In this document: positions 8,904 to 16,067 of the stretch, piece by piece
Layout: each line of letters starts with the position of its first letter
Position numbering within the stretch: position 1 is the first letter of the stretch
Origin: Paenibacillus assamensis DSM 18201
GTDB taxonomy: Bacteria > Bacillota > Bacilli > Paenibacillales > Paenibacillaceae
Direction of reading: 5' to 3'
DNA length: 64,000 nt
Assembly (NCBI RefSeq): GCF_000422445.1
Contig: NZ_KE383837.1
Location: 372,001-436,000 of the forward strand
Made by a program: the position numbers and the translations under genes
The notes under the pieces: model-generated
The model's input: the letters and a program-made list of their open reading frames with translations, nothing else
Told to the model about the DNA's origin: nothing
The model's database searches: none

Positions 8904-9479
8904 TTAACGGTTTCGATTCGCACAAGATTGTGCGTTCATTTGTTGTCTTAGTGTTTGGACAGCCTCCTCAAAGCGATAAATTTCCCCACCGAAGCCCGTT
9001 TGAAACTTGATAGCTTGTTGGTAGGAATCGAAAGTAAGTATCGTTGGTTGGCAGCAGTTGATGTTTACATCCGCATGGAACAGAAAAGTAGCCATCTTGG
9101 CACTAATCGTCGTGTCCGTCAAAAAATCATGACAAAGAATCACATCACACTCGACATCTTCATAACGAAGCAGCGCACAATGTGCACAGCAAGTATGTTC
9201 AATCTGTTGGCTCTTCGTGATAAGCTTAACGGAGTACCTTGTGTTCGCGGTCTTATAGCAATACGAACAAGTCGGGACTGCACTCGCAGCATGACGATGA
9301 GGCAGCGAAGCAATTCCATTCGAGGTCTTAATCACCTTCTGCTCATCAATTAAAGGCTTAATATCGCGATACACCGTCATTTCCGATACATGCAACCGAC
9401 TGCTAATGTCTGTCACACGCAAACTACCTTCTTGTTCAACCCATGTTAAAATCTGTTGTCTTCTTTCAATGGGCAGCAT
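8904..9479 (-). CDS. ycnK: YcnK-like copper-responsive DeoR-family repressor
   Basis: A 191-residue protein with the length and domain order of B. subtilis YcnK. A DeoR-type winged helix occupies residues 1-55 (MLPIERRQQILTWVEQEGSL, then VSEMTVYRDI). A NosL-like C-terminal domain follows, with CSYCYK, CCAHCALLRY, CHDFL, a CCQP pair and GFGGEIYRFEEA. The Cys pairs are the probable Cu(I) ligands. In B. subtilis YcnK represses copper-acquisition genes when copper is plentiful. Here the genes behind it are a PepSY membrane protein and a YtkA-like lipoprotein instead of ycnJ/ycnI. TTAGGA repeats upstream (9501-9528) suggest autoregulation. Confidence 0.9.
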   Translation of the reverse strand: MLPIERRQQILTWVEQEGSLRVTDISSRLHVSEMTVYRDIKPLIDEQKVIKTSNGIASLPHRHAASAVPTCSYCYKTANTRYSVKLITKSQQIEHTCCAHCALLRYEDVECDVILCHDFLTDTTISAKMATFLFHADVNINCCQPTILTFDSYQQAIKFQTGFGGEIYRFEEAVQTLRQQMNAQSCANRNR

Positions 9480-9500
9480 CGTTACCTATTTCACCTCCAA

Positions 9501-9528
9501 TCCTAAAAATTAGGAATTTCATTCCTAA
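9501..9528. promoter_or_regulatory. Candidate YcnK operator (overlapping TTAGGA palindromes)
   Basis: TCCTAA-AAA-TTAGGA (9501-9515) overlaps TTAGGAAT-TTC-ATTCCTAA (9510-9528), giving three alternating half sites in the ycnK leader. A further ATTAGGA lies at 9602-9608 near the divergent MFS promoter. Assignment to YcnK is inference from position. Confidence 0.6.
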
Positions 9529-9575
9529 GCAACTAACTAGTAGCTCACATGATGACACTTAGCCAATTCCACTTA

Positions 9576-9603
9576 TTGGCTTGAAATTAGATTATGGCAT
9601 AAT
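9576..9603 (+). promoter_or_regulatory. Putative promoter of the MFS gene
   Basis: TTGGCT (9576-9581), 16-base spacer, CATAAT (9598-9603). The spacing and -10 are acceptable, the -35 is moderate. It overlaps the TTAGGA element that may bind YcnK. Confidence 0.45.
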
Positions 9604-9719
9604 TAGGAGAAAGGCAAGAACTAAATGTGATTTTTTGTTGAAAAATGTTAAAAATATCACACGACATTGTTGGGTTCCTTAAAATACGAATAAGGAGAAA
9701 TAAGAAAGGTGGAGCAGCA

Positions 9720-10916
9720 ATGCGCATATGGCGGGATTTGAAATCATTTGTACATATTCAAGGGGCACGAACGTTACTGCTAACACTCTTCATCTACGGG
9801 ATAGGGACAGGTATTTTAGCGCCAATGAATGCGATTTACCTGCAAGACTCGGTTGGGCTTGGTAAGGAGGAGATTACATCTGTCTTTGCGATTTCTCTGT
9901 TTCTCAATATGATCATAACAATCTCGGTCGGATTCATTAGCGATAAAATGAAATATAAGAAACGACTGCCGATTATCGCATCCCTACTCTGTATGACTGG
10001 GCTCTTCCTATATATGAGGGCCGACAGCTATACCTCTGCACTCGTCGGGATGATATTGGCAGTATCTCCATCTGGTCTAATTTTCGGGCAATTATTTGCT
10101 ATGGCACGCAATCATTTTACGAGCAAAGCACCCACTATCGTCGAAATCGCGCAAATATGGCTGCGGGCAACGTACAGCATCGGTTTCTTCAGCGGACTGC
10201 TGCTAGGTGCCAATCTATATTTGCTTGCTACCTTCCAAGGTGTGTTGTGGGGAAATCTTGCGGGATACGCTGCACTTTGCTTGCTGCTGCTCTTCTATCA
10301 AGAAGTAACAACGGACAGCTCAGCCCAGCAAGTTCGCTCCAACGCAACCGAGCCATTTTCGCTGCTCATGCTGCTGGCCATATTACTGCTAAGCTGTTCA
10401 GATGCGATTCGAGGCTTACATTTGCCGCTCGTCGTCCATGAATTATTCGGTGATCCGCGGCTCATGTCTTATATGTGGAGTATTCAAGCAGTGTTCGAAC
10501 TGCTGTTCATGACAGCGGCCGGCTATTGGGCTGCAAAGTACGGGTATAAGCCTGTTATTTGGCTCGGAAGTATGTTCGCACTTGTGACCTATATCGTATA
10601 TAGCTGGAGCGATTCATTGACGATGTTCTTTGTTGTGCAGCCGATATACTCTGTCTTTGTATCTGTTCTATACGGCGTCGGCATGGGCTATGTGCAGCGT
10701 ATGTTTGTGCATCGGGCAGGGTTCGGCGCCAGCCTGTACATTTTCATCTCACAAACGGCAACCCTTATCGGCTACCATTTGCCTCTGTTTATCGACGGCG
10801 TTACACCGAACATCTTCTGGATTCCTGCTGGTTTGATTACGTTATCCATGATCATCATGATTTATGTGATGGTAAGCAGCAAATCCACACATACCCATCA
10901 TGCGCCTTCAGCCTAA
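9720..10916 (+). CDS. MFS transporter, sugar-efflux (Set) type
   Basis: A 398-residue major facilitator protein with 12 predicted helices. The inter-helix loop signature GFISDKMKYKKRLP is after helix 2 and GYWAAKYGYKPVIW is at the equivalent place in the second half. Wording resembles SetA/SetB-type sugar efflux transporters. The frame opens at 9645, but the ATG at 9720 has AAAGGTGGAG directly upstream and starts the usual cytoplasmic N-terminus (MRIWRDLKSF). It is divergent from ycnK and ends with a His-containing tail (THTHHAPSA). Whether it belongs to the copper regulon is open. Confidence 0.8.
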   Translation: MRIWRDLKSFVHIQGARTLLLTLFIYGIGTGILAPMNAIYLQDSVGLGKEEITSVFAISLFLNMIITISVGFISDKMKYKKRLPIIASLLCMTGLFLYMRADSYTSALVGMILAVSPSGLIFGQLFAMARNHFTSKAPTIVEIAQIWLRATYSIGFFSGLLLGANLYLLATFQGVLWGNLAGYAALCLLLLFYQEVTTDSSAQQVRSNATEPFSLLMLLAILLLSCSDAIRGLHLPLVVHELFGDPRLMSYMWSIQAVFELLFMTAAGYWAAKYGYKPVIWLGSMFALVTYIVYSWSDSLTMFFVVQPIYSVFVSVLYGVGMGYVQRMFVHRAGFGASLYIFISQTATLIGYHLPLFIDGVTPNIFWIPAGLITLSMIIMIYVMVSSKSTHTHHAPSA

Positions 10917-10939
10917 CCCTTTTATAAAAATAAATTGCA

Positions 10940-11449
10940 CTATTCCACATCACTTCGTAATAAGCGATTAATCGTTTCCCGACGAACACCGATAAACTGT
11001 CCGATTTCTTCTTGTGTCAAAATGTCGGTGAGTGGTCGTTGTTCGGTATAGCCACTTAACGACTGCTTTAGCAGCTTCAGCCTCTCGGCTGGTGAACCGA
11101 TTGTCAAATGATCGATGCGCTGCTGCATAAAGCGCAGCTTCTCCTGCAATACTCTGCCTACTTCAATCGCCTTCTCCGGCTGCATAGCAACCTCCGCATA
11201 CCAGTCATCGGCTGGTATGCGCTCTACCTCACTTGTCGTGAGCGCTGTAGCCGTGCCATGACAATCTTTCGCTGACAGCAAGGAATGATGGGGCACGATT
11301 TCTCCAGGAAATAATAAATTGAACAATAAAATATTGCCATTCTCATGCAGCCGAGTTACTTTGAACACGCCGCTCACAATTCGATATAAATACGTTCCCG
11401 GATCCCCCTGCCGAAATAACACTTCTCCTCGATGCAACGTTAGTCGCAA
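10940..11449 (-). CDS. Crp/Fnr-family transcription regulator
   Basis: A 169-residue protein, shorter than typical Crp (about 210-230) because the extreme N-terminus is reduced. A cyclic-nucleotide-binding-like barrel (RGEVLFRQGDPGTYLYRI, then GEIVPHHSLL) is followed by a linker helix and a winged helix (TQEEIGQFIGVRRETINRLL). No Fnr-type cysteine cluster is present; the single Cys is in SAKDCHG. It starts with TTG at 11449 behind AAGGAG; nine consecutive G lie in between. Convergent with the MFS gene, 23 bases apart. Confidence 0.82.
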   Translation of the reverse strand: MRLTLHRGEVLFRQGDPGTYLYRIVSGVFKVTRLHENGNILLFNLLFPGEIVPHHSLLSAKDCHGTATALTTSEVERIPADDWYAEVAMQPEKAIEVGRVLQEKLRFMQQRIDHLTIGSPAERLKLLKQSLSGYTEQRPLTDILTQEEIGQFIGVRRETINRLLRSDVE

Positions 11450-11533
11450 GCGCCCCCCCCCTCCTTTCCATCCACTGAATTATCGATTCCATACATAATA
11501 ATGAATTGTACACTGCATATATGGCAGTGCCTC

Positions 11534-11869
11534 TTACTCGCTGCTGCCTATGTATGCACGATGCTCTAAATAATGCTTATACACGCGGAAAAAGACTTTC
11601 ATCCCGCTCCAATACTGCTCATCCGACTGGATCGGCGTCAACCAATAAATGGCCTGCTGCTCCGCATCTTCTGCTCCCTCTTCACTCAGCTTGCAATACG
11701 CAGGGAGATTGACTTCAAACATTCCTTCTACTTGCTTATTGTCGTGATTCATCGTCTGAAATAGATAAACAGCCGTGTCCCCTTCTTGCGATTGTAATTG
11801 GAATTGTACGTTGTTCATTTCTTTCTCATCCTTTGTCTCTATCTGTTGATTATGTGTTGCATTGCTCAT
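11534..11869 (-). CDS. Small acidic hypothetical protein
   Basis: A 111-residue soluble protein with no recognised family. It has a beta-rich middle (VQFQLQSQEGDTAVYLFQTM) and a Trp/Tyr-rich C-terminal half (IYWLTPIQSDEQYWSGMKVF). The ATG at 11869 has AGAAGGGA close upstream; an internal ATG (MNNVQF) is an alternative. It is divergent from the LexA-box gene at 12034; the LexA boxes lie nearer the latter. Confidence 0.55.
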   Translation of the reverse strand: MSNATHNQQIETKDEKEMNNVQFQLQSQEGDTAVYLFQTMNHDNKQVEGMFEVNLPAYCKLSEEGAEDAEQQAIYWLTPIQSDEQYWSGMKVFFRVYKHYLEHRAYIGSSE

Positions 11870-11940
11870 ATTCCCTTCTATAAGGGTAACGCATCCGAAT
11901 TCATTTGCGTCAATCCAATTATAACCATATAAACTTTCTA

Positions 11941-11994
11941 TTGCTAAACGAATATTCGTTCGTTATATTGGATATAAATAAGAACGTTAGTTCG
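11941..11994 (+). promoter_or_regulatory. SOS promoter with two LexA boxes
   Basis: TTGCTA (11941-11946), 17-base spacer, TATATT (11964-11969). The Bacillus-type LexA box CGAAT-ATTC-GTTCG (11949-11962) fills the spacer and a second, AGAAC-GTTA-GTTCG (11981-11994), covers the start region. Each differs by one base from CGAAC-N4-GTTCG. Confidence 0.8.
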
Positions 11995-12033
11995 CATTCA
12001 TTTAATATCCCCGAATAGAGAGGAAGAAATAAG

Positions 12034-12438
12034 TTGGCCAATCAAGCACCCCAACCTCAAGCGACTGCTCCACATCGCACCCAACATAAGATGGCGGTAA
12101 AGCAGTATATTATTTCCGCCCTTGTCTTGGATGTGCTGGAACGCGACATCGCCCATATCGGAAGTTCCACTTTAAAAATGGCGCATGTATATATGGAATC
12201 CTTATGTCGTGCTCAAGATGAAGTCAATGCGGATTTATCCCGAATTCGTACCCAATTTCGCCGTACTGGCATTAAAGTACTAAAAGAAGAGCGTCAACCT
12301 CACGGCGTGCGTGTGCAATATGTCGTGCAAGGTTACGAGCACTCCTTTTACCTACTGCGCGGACTGCTCCGCACTGAAGTGACTACGTTATTGAAACGTT
12401 ATTTACATTTGCCTGTTCCTATCGAAACAAGGTACTAA
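12034..12438 (+). CDS. Solitary SOS-regulated small protein, paralogue of the polymerase-flanking proteins
   Basis: A 134-residue basic helical protein. Its core (KQYIISALVLDVLERDIAHI, then RRTGIKVLKEER, then YVVQGYEHSFYLLRGLLR) aligns by eye with the proteins at 40979-41359 and 39214-39711, which flank a Y-family DNA polymerase. Shared features are an N-terminal helix, a basic middle with R-x-I-x-V, and a C-terminal Y-x-V/C-x-x-x-Y-x-x-x-F-x-x-x-R block. TTG start with a purine-rich GAGAGGAAG 10 bases upstream. Two LexA boxes in its promoter place it in the SOS response. Biochemical role unknown. Confidence 0.75.
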   Translation: MANQAPQPQATAPHRTQHKMAVKQYIISALVLDVLERDIAHIGSSTLKMAHVYMESLCRAQDEVNADLSRIRTQFRRTGIKVLKEERQPHGVRVQYVVQGYEHSFYLLRGLLRTEVTTLLKRYLHLPVPIETRY

Positions 12439-12493
12439 CCAGCCAAAAGTACCCGAACATCGTTATAAGAAATTAGCGCAGCATACAGCGAAA

Positions 12494-12514
12494 GGCAGAC
12501 CATTTCGGCCTGCC
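12494..12514 (-). terminator. Weak hairpin after the yxeA-like gene
   Basis: GGCAGGCC and GGTCTGCC (minus strand) pair over 8 positions with one G-U around a 5-base loop. The T-run behind it is poor (TTTC), so termination is uncertain. Confidence 0.35.
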
Positions 12515-12577
12515 CTATCCACACTTCATTTGATTATCTACTCTATATCCACCGTGCAATCAAATAATGACATTCGA

Positions 12578-12946
12578 TTACGGTGACTGTGCGTCCAGCA
12601 TTTCTTTCGCTCTGGCAGGAATATCTTCCGCTTTAACCTCTTCATACGATGTAACTTCGTTGATTTGTTTTGCTTTTTTATCCTTTGGCTTGGCATAAAT
12701 ACGTAGATAAGCATCTTCTCGAAGCTTGCCTGCATTATCTTTATGACTTATAAATGTAATTTCCTTATCTTCTCCATCCGATGTATAGCCCTTCAACGTA
12801 TAATAGCGGGAGCCGTCTTCTAACTTACCTTCGCCTTTAATTTGCACGTAATATTGATCTGCACCTAGTCTTTGCATATTACAGCCAGCCAGTAAGATCG
12901 ATACAAGAACGACTAGCATCATAATTGTGACACTCTTTTTCTTCAT
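12578..12946 (-). CDS. yxeA: YxeA-like (DUF1093) lipoprotein
   Basis: A 122-residue protein. An N-terminal hydrophobic segment ends in a lipobox (LVSILLAGC), then the DUF1093 domain: QYYVQIKGEGKLEDGSRYY, KEITFISHKD, LREDAYLRIY, and a final TSYEEVKAEDIPARAKEML. B. subtilis yxeA follows the yxdLM transporter genes in the LL-37-responsive yxdJ regulon. The same gene order here (ATPase, permease, YxeA) supports the name. Its exact role is unknown; a small accessory to the peptide-sensing transporter is likely. Confidence 0.8.
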   Translation of the reverse strand: MKKKSVTIMMLVVLVSILLAGCNMQRLGADQYYVQIKGEGKLEDGSRYYTLKGYTSDGEDKEITFISHKDNAGKLREDAYLRIYAKPKDKKAKQINEVTSYEEVKAEDIPARAKEMLDAQSP

Positions 12947-12977
12947 ACTTTCATCTGCCTCATCTCGTTGTTAGTTT

Positions 12978-14783
12978 CTATTTAGATGGAAGAACAATAC
13001 GCTTGTACAATTGAACCGTGATGAAATAATAAGCCGCATATATAACCGCAAATATCGTCAGCGGCACCCAAATGCGATCATATGGATTGCGCAATATAAA
13101 TGAGAACATCTTCATGCCAAGTACAACATGGGCAATTCCAATAATCGCTGGGAACAAGAATACCAGGAATTGCTCTTTATAAATCGAACGTACCAGTCGT
13201 TCGCGGCGCACACCGATTTTGTGCAGCATTTGATAGCGACTAATATCTTTCGTAGCGCCAGACAATATTTTGAACATCAAGCTGCTTGCCATCATCGCTA
13301 AGAACGCAATTCCAAGGAAGAAGCCCATAAATACCGTTCCGCTGGAGAAGCCGTGCATCATACGATACGATGCATACTTACTATCCAGCATCATTTCTTG
13401 TACTTGACGTTTTTCCATTTCTAATTCATCAAGCTGAGCCCACTTCTCTTTGTAGGTAAGAAAATCATCCGATATACCTACAATCACACTGCTTTCCTCT
13501 GCCTGAAGCTGATTATACTTCTGTTCATCCACAATTTGTACTTCTTTCCCTCGATGCAAATCATGCGGTTGAATCATTCGTAGTGCCTCAGCCCAATTTC
13601 CGCTTTCAATGACCCCTGTTGAGATCGCTTCCGTTACAGGCTTGTACTGACCAAAGCTTTCTCTTCCTACTCCATATGGAGCGAGCGGAGGGTGCTGCTC
13701 CAAGTCTGTTTTTACATAATATACGTATTTCTCATCTACTTTATAGCGGTACTCTTGTTTGTTTGTAAATGTAATCGAGTCAAGAACTGCCTTCTCCTGC
13801 TCCGTCGGCTGATGAATCACCGTGTCATATGGAGTGAATCCATTAACTGTCGTCATGACATTGTTCTGGAATCCCATTCCCGCCGTTATCGCACCTGCAC
13901 CTAGTGCAATTAGCATTGCTACGGTAGCAAGTACTTTTGTTAAGCTATTTACACGGAAGCTGAGCTGCGCATACGTAAACGAATTAAGACCTTTTTCATT
14001 TCTTTTCTTATTCTTTTTCAATCTACCTATCATAAGCGGCAGGAATGTCATAAACAACAGATACGTTCCTGATGTCGTCGTAATTAACGAAATAATAATG
14101 CCTAGCTGTGCCAACATCTCCATATTGAACATAGCCCAATACCCGATAGCCAGCAATATAATCGACAGAACAGCCGTCACTACTGTCATGATCCCTTTTA
14201 CAGCAGGGCGGTCGGTATGCGACTCCGCATGTACAAGCTGCAACACCGATATACGTGACAACTTCAATGTATTCATAATTGCAGATAGTATAAACAGCAC
14301 CAAGAAGAACAGACACGTAATTTGCAGCGATGGCATATAGAACGCCTCATAGCCGCCAGCCGTAAACTCCAGCTGCTTCATCAGTAGTTGACCGACACCT
14401 TGTGCCAAGCCAATCCCGATTGTATTACCGATAACTAACGATACAATACCGAGAATCATCGTTTCTAGGAACATAAGCATCATTATTTTATGCTTCTTGG
14501 CCCCTAGCATCATGTACATGCCGAATTCTTTCTGTCGCAAGGTCATCAAGAACGAGTTCGCGTACAATATATAGAAAAACGTAATAATCGCCAACAGCAC
14601 AGAACCTGCATGGAACACAAATTGAATGCTGCTAATGACTGAGTTAGATTCAATAAACGCTTTATTTAACGCCAGCGTCTGGAACATATAGAAGATCGAA
14701 ACCGATATGACCAGACCGACGAGCAGCACCAAATAATCTTTGAGCTTGCTTTTCAGTCCTGACATCGAAAGTTTAACTAACAT
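12978..14783 (-). CDS. yxdM: BceB/YxdM-type ABC transporter permease (FtsX fold)
   Basis: A 601-residue permease with ten predicted helices and a large extracytoplasmic domain (about residues 305-490) between helices 7 and 8, as in BceB/YxdM peptide-sensing and detoxification permeases. MLVKLSMSGLKSKLKDYLVL is the typical N-terminus, and RQKEFGMYMMLGAKKHKI is the FtsX coupling helix. The frame opens 51 bases earlier, overlapping the ATPase gene, but the ATG at 14783 has AAAGGATGG upstream and removes the overlap. Expected to act with the ATPase at 14803 against cationic antimicrobial peptides. No two-component genes are adjacent. Confidence 0.88.
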   Translation of the reverse strand: MLVKLSMSGLKSKLKDYLVLLVGLVISVSIFYMFQTLALNKAFIESNSVISSIQFVFHAGSVLLAIITFFYILYANSFLMTLRQKEFGMYMMLGAKKHKIMMLMFLETMILGIVSLVIGNTIGIGLAQGVGQLLMKQLEFTAGGYEAFYMPSLQITCLFFLVLFILSAIMNTLKLSRISVLQLVHAESHTDRPAVKGIMTVVTAVLSIILLAIGYWAMFNMEMLAQLGIIISLITTTSGTYLLFMTFLPLMIGRLKKNKKRNEKGLNSFTYAQLSFRVNSLTKVLATVAMLIALGAGAITAGMGFQNNVMTTVNGFTPYDTVIHQPTEQEKAVLDSITFTNKQEYRYKVDEKYVYYVKTDLEQHPPLAPYGVGRESFGQYKPVTEAISTGVIESGNWAEALRMIQPHDLHRGKEVQIVDEQKYNQLQAEESSVIVGISDDFLTYKEKWAQLDELEMEKRQVQEMMLDSKYASYRMMHGFSSGTVFMGFFLGIAFLAMMASSLMFKILSGATKDISRYQMLHKIGVRRERLVRSIYKEQFLVFLFPAIIGIAHVVLGMKMFSFILRNPYDRIWVPLTIFAVIYAAYYFITVQLYKRIVLPSK

Positions 14784-14802
14784 GTGTAACCATCCTTTGT
14801 TG

Positions 14803-15561
14803 TCATTTTTGCGTGCCCAAGTCGGCAAGTACATCTAGAATTTCGCGATAAAATACTTCACGAGTGGAGGTACGGCGAATTTCTTTGTATAACTCTCCGT
14901 CTTGGATGAACAGAATACGCTGACAGTAGCTCGCGCTGAATGCATCATGCGTTACCATCATAATGGACACGCCGTGCTGCTCATTGAGATTCGTCATCGC
15001 TTCGAGCATGCTCGTTGCATTTTTAGAGTCGAGCGCCCCTGTCGGCTCATCGCCGAGGATGATCGCTGGCTCATGCACAAGTGCACGCGCTGCTGCTGTA
15101 CGCTGCTTCTGACCGCCTGACAACTCCGCAGGATATTTTTGCAATAGTTCAGCAATGCCTAGTGTTGCCGCTACCTTGTTAACGCTAGGTCCAATCTTGC
15201 GCGATGGAACACCTTGCAAAGACAACGGCAGCGCAATATTTTCATAGACCGTCAAATTCTCAATAAGGTTGAAATCTTGAAAAATAAAGCCCAGCTTCTG
15301 CGAACGGAAGTCCGCCAACTGTCCTGATTTCATATGGCTAATATCTGTGCCTGCAATCTTGATAACACCATCCGAAGCTGTATCCAACGTCGAAATGACG
15401 TTCAACAGTGTTGTCTTACCCGAACCCGACGGTCCCATAATACCGACGAATTCACCTTCTTGAATCGAGAATGATACGCCCTTCAATGCATACGATTGAT
15501 TCGCGCCTGATTTTCCATATACTTTTTTAACATCTTGAATGTCAACGACAGGTGCTTGCAT
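14803..15561 (-). CDS. yxdL: BceA/YxdL-type ABC transporter ATPase
   Basis: A 252-residue ATPase with Walker A (GPSGSGKTTL), signature LSGGQKQR, Walker B (AIILGDEPTG) and the H-loop (MMVTHDAF). FIQDGELYKEI near the C-terminus is usual for the MacB/LolD/BceA subfamily. GGGGGA precedes the ATG by 6 bases. It pairs with the FtsX-fold permease 19 bases downstream. Such modules sense and remove antimicrobial peptides, and normally sit beside a histidine kinase and response regulator; the bases upstream (15562-16067) contain neither. Confidence 0.92.
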   Translation of the reverse strand: MQAPVVDIQDVKKVYGKSGANQSYALKGVSFSIQEGEFVGIMGPSGSGKTTLLNVISTLDTASDGVIKIAGTDISHMKSGQLADFRSQKLGFIFQDFNLIENLTVYENIALPLSLQGVPSRKIGPSVNKVAATLGIAELLQKYPAELSGGQKQRTAAARALVHEPAIILGDEPTGALDSKNATSMLEAMTNLNEQHGVSIMMVTHDAFSASYCQRILFIQDGELYKEIRRTSTREVFYREILDVLADLGTQK

Positions 15562-15693
15562 TTGTAAATCCCCCTACACTTTGTTTGGCTGTTGTCTCTA
15601 TTGTGCAGGAATTTAAACTGACCAACCATAGAATAGCATGACAGCTACCTTACCATTTTGTCACCTTTGTCATAAATGTAAGGAAAGACAGAA

Positions 15694-15718
15694 AAGACGA
15701 CTCGGAAAAAGTCGTCTT
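15694..15718 (-). terminator. Stem-loop, weak minus-strand terminator
   Basis: AAGACGACT / AGTCGTCTT, 9 bp perfect. On the minus strand TTCTGTCTTTCC follows, T-rich but interrupted. Confidence 0.5.
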
Positions 15719-15862
15719 AGTTAGCGATAAGTCAGATATGTTCAATTATTTACGAGCCTAATACCCAATGAACGTATTTGTTAATATCCGAATTGATGGA
15801 ACTTTCTGATCACTCAATGCTTTGATGCATACTCATTTATGTGGTATTATATAACTAATAAA

Positions 15863-15886
15863 GACCAAGTGCGCGAACACTTGGTC
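15863..15886 (-). terminator. Probable terminator of the M16 peptidase gene
   Basis: GACCAAGTG / CACTTGGTC, 9 bp perfect with loop CGCGAA; TTTATTAG follows on the minus strand, about 180 bases past the peptidase stop. Confidence 0.55.
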
Positions 15887-15934
15887 CATACAATTGGCTT
15901 GGATGGGTATTCCCTTCTTAGTCAATACGGAGAT

Positions 15935-15980
15935 AAACCCACCTTTGGCTGCAACCTTGGGGTGGGTTTTACTTTTTCTT
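15935..15980 (+). terminator. Plus-strand terminator-like hairpin without an obvious gene
   Basis: AAACCCACC (15935-15943) pairs with GGTGGGTTT (15961-15969), followed by TACTTTTTCTT. No plus-strand gene precedes it. Confidence 0.5.
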
Positions 15981-16067
15981 GAAAATCATGCTCACCCAAG
16001 ATTCAATTGTAGTTATATTTTACCTTTCCAGGCCTCTTCGTACAAGTGTTCCGATCGTAATTGTTCA

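Larger units (their letters stand above)
15562..16067. other. Gene-free stretch upstream of the ABC operon with three stem-loops
   Basis: Contains the leader of the ABC operon and three hairpins (15694-15718, 15863-15886, 15935-15980). A 90-base frame around 15894 is not supported by a ribosome binding site. Three stem-loops in 300 bases next to no plus-strand gene could mean a small untranslated transcript here, which cannot be proved by reading. Confidence 0.5.

Noticed and set aside
9645-9719. Longer N-terminus for the MFS transporter
   Set aside because: The added 25 residues are basic and unlike the family, and the ribosome binding site lies just before 9720.
11534-11869. LexA control of the leftward small protein gene
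   Set aside because: Both boxes are placed for the rightward promoter; no leftward promoter overlapping them was found.
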